Positions 42,417 to 43,354 of a DNA stretch of 43,354 nucleotides are shown here, piece after piece. Within the stretch, counting starts at the first letter, position 1. Each line of letters starts with the position of its first letter. The DNA lies in assembly GCA_947628185.1 (NCBI GenBank), contig CANQYW010000013.1, forward strand, positions 1 to 43,354. The letters are read 5' to 3'. The notes under the pieces were generated by a model, which saw only the letters and a list, made by a program, of their open reading frames with translations, searched no databases and was not told where the DNA came from. This stretch comes from an uncultured Oscillospiraceae bacterium (GTDB taxonomy: Bacteria > Bacillota > Clostridia > Oscillospirales > Oscillospiraceae). The translations under genes were made by a program, and so were the position numbers.

Positions 42417-42794
42417 ATGGCCATCGCCAGGCACAGCAAAAAGCGCGACGCCATGCTCGCCCTCCTGCGGGGCACTGACGTCCACCCCGGGGCCGACTGG
42501 GTGTTCCGGGAGCTCCGGCCCTCCTTCCCGGGGCTGAGCCTGGGCACGGTGTACAGGAATCTCCGCCAGCTCACCGAGGAGGGGTACATCCGCAGTATCG
42601 GCGTCATCGGCGGGCAGGAGCGGTTTGACGGCCGCGTCACCCCCCACGCCCACTTCGTGTGTGAGCGCTGCGGCCGGGTGCTGGACGTGGAGCTCCCGGA
42701 GGACTTCAAGGCGCCCCCGGCCGCCGGTATATACCGGGTGACGGGCGGCGAGGTGCGTCTCCGGGGCATCTGCTCTGAGTGCGGGGAGAAGTAG
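42417..42794 (+). CDS. Fur-family regulator, PerR-like
   Basis: A 125-residue dimeric DNA-binding repressor. A winged-helix N-terminal half (DWVFRELRPSFPGLSLGTVYRNLRQL) is followed by the metal-binding half: RFDGRVTPHAHFVCERCGRV and CSECGEK, giving two CxxC pairs for the structural zinc and the His cluster of the regulatory site. It is somewhat short compared with typical PerR (about 140). GGAGG precedes the ATG. The neighbouring rubrerythrin gene with a Per-box-like site argues for peroxide sensing (PerR) over iron (Fur) or zinc (Zur). Confidence 0.9.
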   Translation: MAIARHSKKRDAMLALLRGTDVHPGADWVFRELRPSFPGLSLGTVYRNLRQLTEEGYIRSIGVIGGQERFDGRVTPHAHFVCERCGRVLDVELPEDFKAPPAAGIYRVTGGEVRLRGICSECGEK

Positions 42795-42837
42795 GATATG
42801 CGGGCGCGAGAGCGCTCTGTATATACAATTACATAAG

Positions 42838-42852
42838 TTATTATGATTATGG
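42838..42852 (+). promoter_or_regulatory. Per-box-like operator before the rubrerythrin gene
   Basis: TTATTATGATTATGG matches 11 of 14 defined positions of the Per box TTATAATNATTATAA. It overlaps the ribosome-binding GGAGG, so binding would block expression. Confidence 0.5.
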
Positions 42853-42863
42853 AGGTAATTCAC

Positions 42864-43202
42864 ATGAAGAAATGGGTATGCCCTGTCTGCGGTTACGTTT
42901 ACGAGGGAGAGAATCCCCCCGAGTCCTGCCCCGTCTGCAAAGTTCCAGGTTCCAGGTTCACCGAGATGAAGGCCGACGCCAAGCTGGCGGCCGAGCACGT
43001 GTACGGTGTGTACGCCGATACCGTCAAGAATAACCCCGACGTCCCCGAGGAGGACAAGAAGTACATCTACGATCAGCTCCTGGCCAACTTCAACGGCGAG
43101 TGCAGCGAGGTCGGTATGTATCTGTGCATGGCGCGCATCGCCCACCGGGCAAAGCCGGAGCGAATGGCACCCGTCGACACGTATCGCAAGCGGAGAAAAT
43201 AA
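42864..43202 (+). pseudogene. 3'-truncated reverse rubrerythrin (rubredoxin part plus first helix)
   Basis: 112 residues from the ATG at 42864 with GGAGGT upstream. The N-terminal rubredoxin domain is complete (WVCPVCGYVYEG, SCPVCKVPGSRF). It continues into the ferritin-like domain (LLANFNGECSEVGMYLCMARIAHR) and then abruptly changes to unrelated AKPERMAPVDTYRKRRK and stops. Full-length proteins have about 180 residues and carry EExEH iron-binding motifs absent here. So peroxidase function is probably lost, though a free rubredoxin-like electron carrier might remain. The break near 43142 may be the edge of an inserted element or an assembly join. Confidence 0.75.
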
Positions 43203-43203
43203 T

Positions 43204-43234
43204 TTGCCCAGCGGTGTAGCAGACCGCCGGGCAA
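43204..43234 (+). promoter_or_regulatory. Large imperfect palindrome before the right-edge gene
   Basis: TTGCCC-A-GCGGT, 7-base loop, ACCGC-C-GGGCAA: an 11-bp stem with one mismatch. It could be an operator, a terminator without U-tract, or part of a recombination site. Confidence 0.5.
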
Positions 43235-43252
43235 GGAAAGGAGATGTAATGG

Positions 43253-43354
43253 ATGACGATTCCTTCCAGCCCCATTGTACCAGTTTCGCCGGCCAAAGTC
43301 AAGGCCGACAATCCGCTCCAACGTCTCCGCCTTGAGCGGGGCATCCCGGTGAAG
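43253..43354 (+). CDS. 5' end of a possible XRE-type regulator at the right edge
   Basis: 34 codons open to the window edge (MTIPSSPIVPVSPAKVKADN, then PLQRLRLERGIPVK). PLQRLRLERGIPVK looks like the start of an XRE helix-turn-helix. GGAG lies 9 bases upstream. An overlapping start 4 bases earlier, in another frame, closes after 28 codons and is less likely. Too short for a firm call. Confidence 0.38.
   Translation, partial: MTIPSSPIVPVSPAKVKADNPLQRLRLERGIPVK

Noticed and set aside
1-43354. Transposase, integrase, tRNA or rRNA genes
   Set aside because: None was seen on either strand, although the right edge may lie just inside an element.

Overview
The window looks like chromosome of a high-GC, strictly anaerobic Clostridia (Oscillospirales-type gut bacterium). 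Reasons: strong AGGAGG-type ribosome sites, near-consensus sigma-A promoters (TTGACA-17-TATAAT), sortase-type surface proteins with Gram-positive signal peptides, a dockerin-bearing protease, a Fur/PerR-type regulator next to a rubredoxin-rubrerythrin gene, and Firmicute-like rplU-rpmA order. The species call is inference. No rRNA, tRNA, CRISPR array, transposase or integrase was seen, and no gene-free stretch exceeds 300 bases.

Left part (1-10.9 kb): a gene start running off the left edge (weak); a 1565-residue Cys-repeat surface protein; an ADP-ribosylglycohydrolase; then a rightward run of Gfo/Idh/MocA oxidoreductase, TIR-helical-repeat-membrane protein, PP2C-like phosphatase (ATGA overlap with the TIR gene) and an unknown 180-residue protein. 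rplU and rpmA follow with their own promoter and leader. L27 lacks the cleavable N-terminal extension usual in Firmicutes, and no prp gene lies between the two.

Middle (10.9-20.2 kb): one 3100-residue secreted subtilisin-like protease with an EF-hand insert in the catalytic domain, a dockerin-like module, a Big2 domain, a cohesin-like stretch, 15 tandem Ig-like repeats and an IPSTG sorting signal.

The most unusual part is 20.3-37.8 kb, where every gene is on the minus strand. In transcription order: membrane metallopeptidase, SNF2-like helicase, MoxR ATPase, vWA/HEVMH protein, ECF-like sigma factor, zinc-finger anti-sigma, two YbjN-like proteins, a CARF-nuclease (Card1/Can2-like) with no CRISPR nearby, a PemK/MazF-like toxin behind a hairpin-rich leader and intrinsic terminator, a soluble ClpB-like AAA/receiver-like/FtsH-like AAA/M41 protease fusion, and a membrane Rossmann/RyR-like protein. 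I read this as a candidate stress-response or anti-phage island combining nucleotide sensing (CARF, RyR, RCK-like), chaperone/protease ATPases, a nuclease, an RNase-like toxin and a dedicated sigma/anti-sigma pair. Membership of one functional system is inference; the domains and gene order are seen directly.

Right part (37.8-43.35 kb): a family-1 solute-binding lipoprotein encoded behind a hybrid histidine kinase with no permease genes, then a Fur/PerR regulator, a 3'-truncated rubrerythrin with a Per-box-like site, and the first 34 codons of a possible XRE-type regulator behind a large palindrome. This right edge looks like the boundary of an inserted element.
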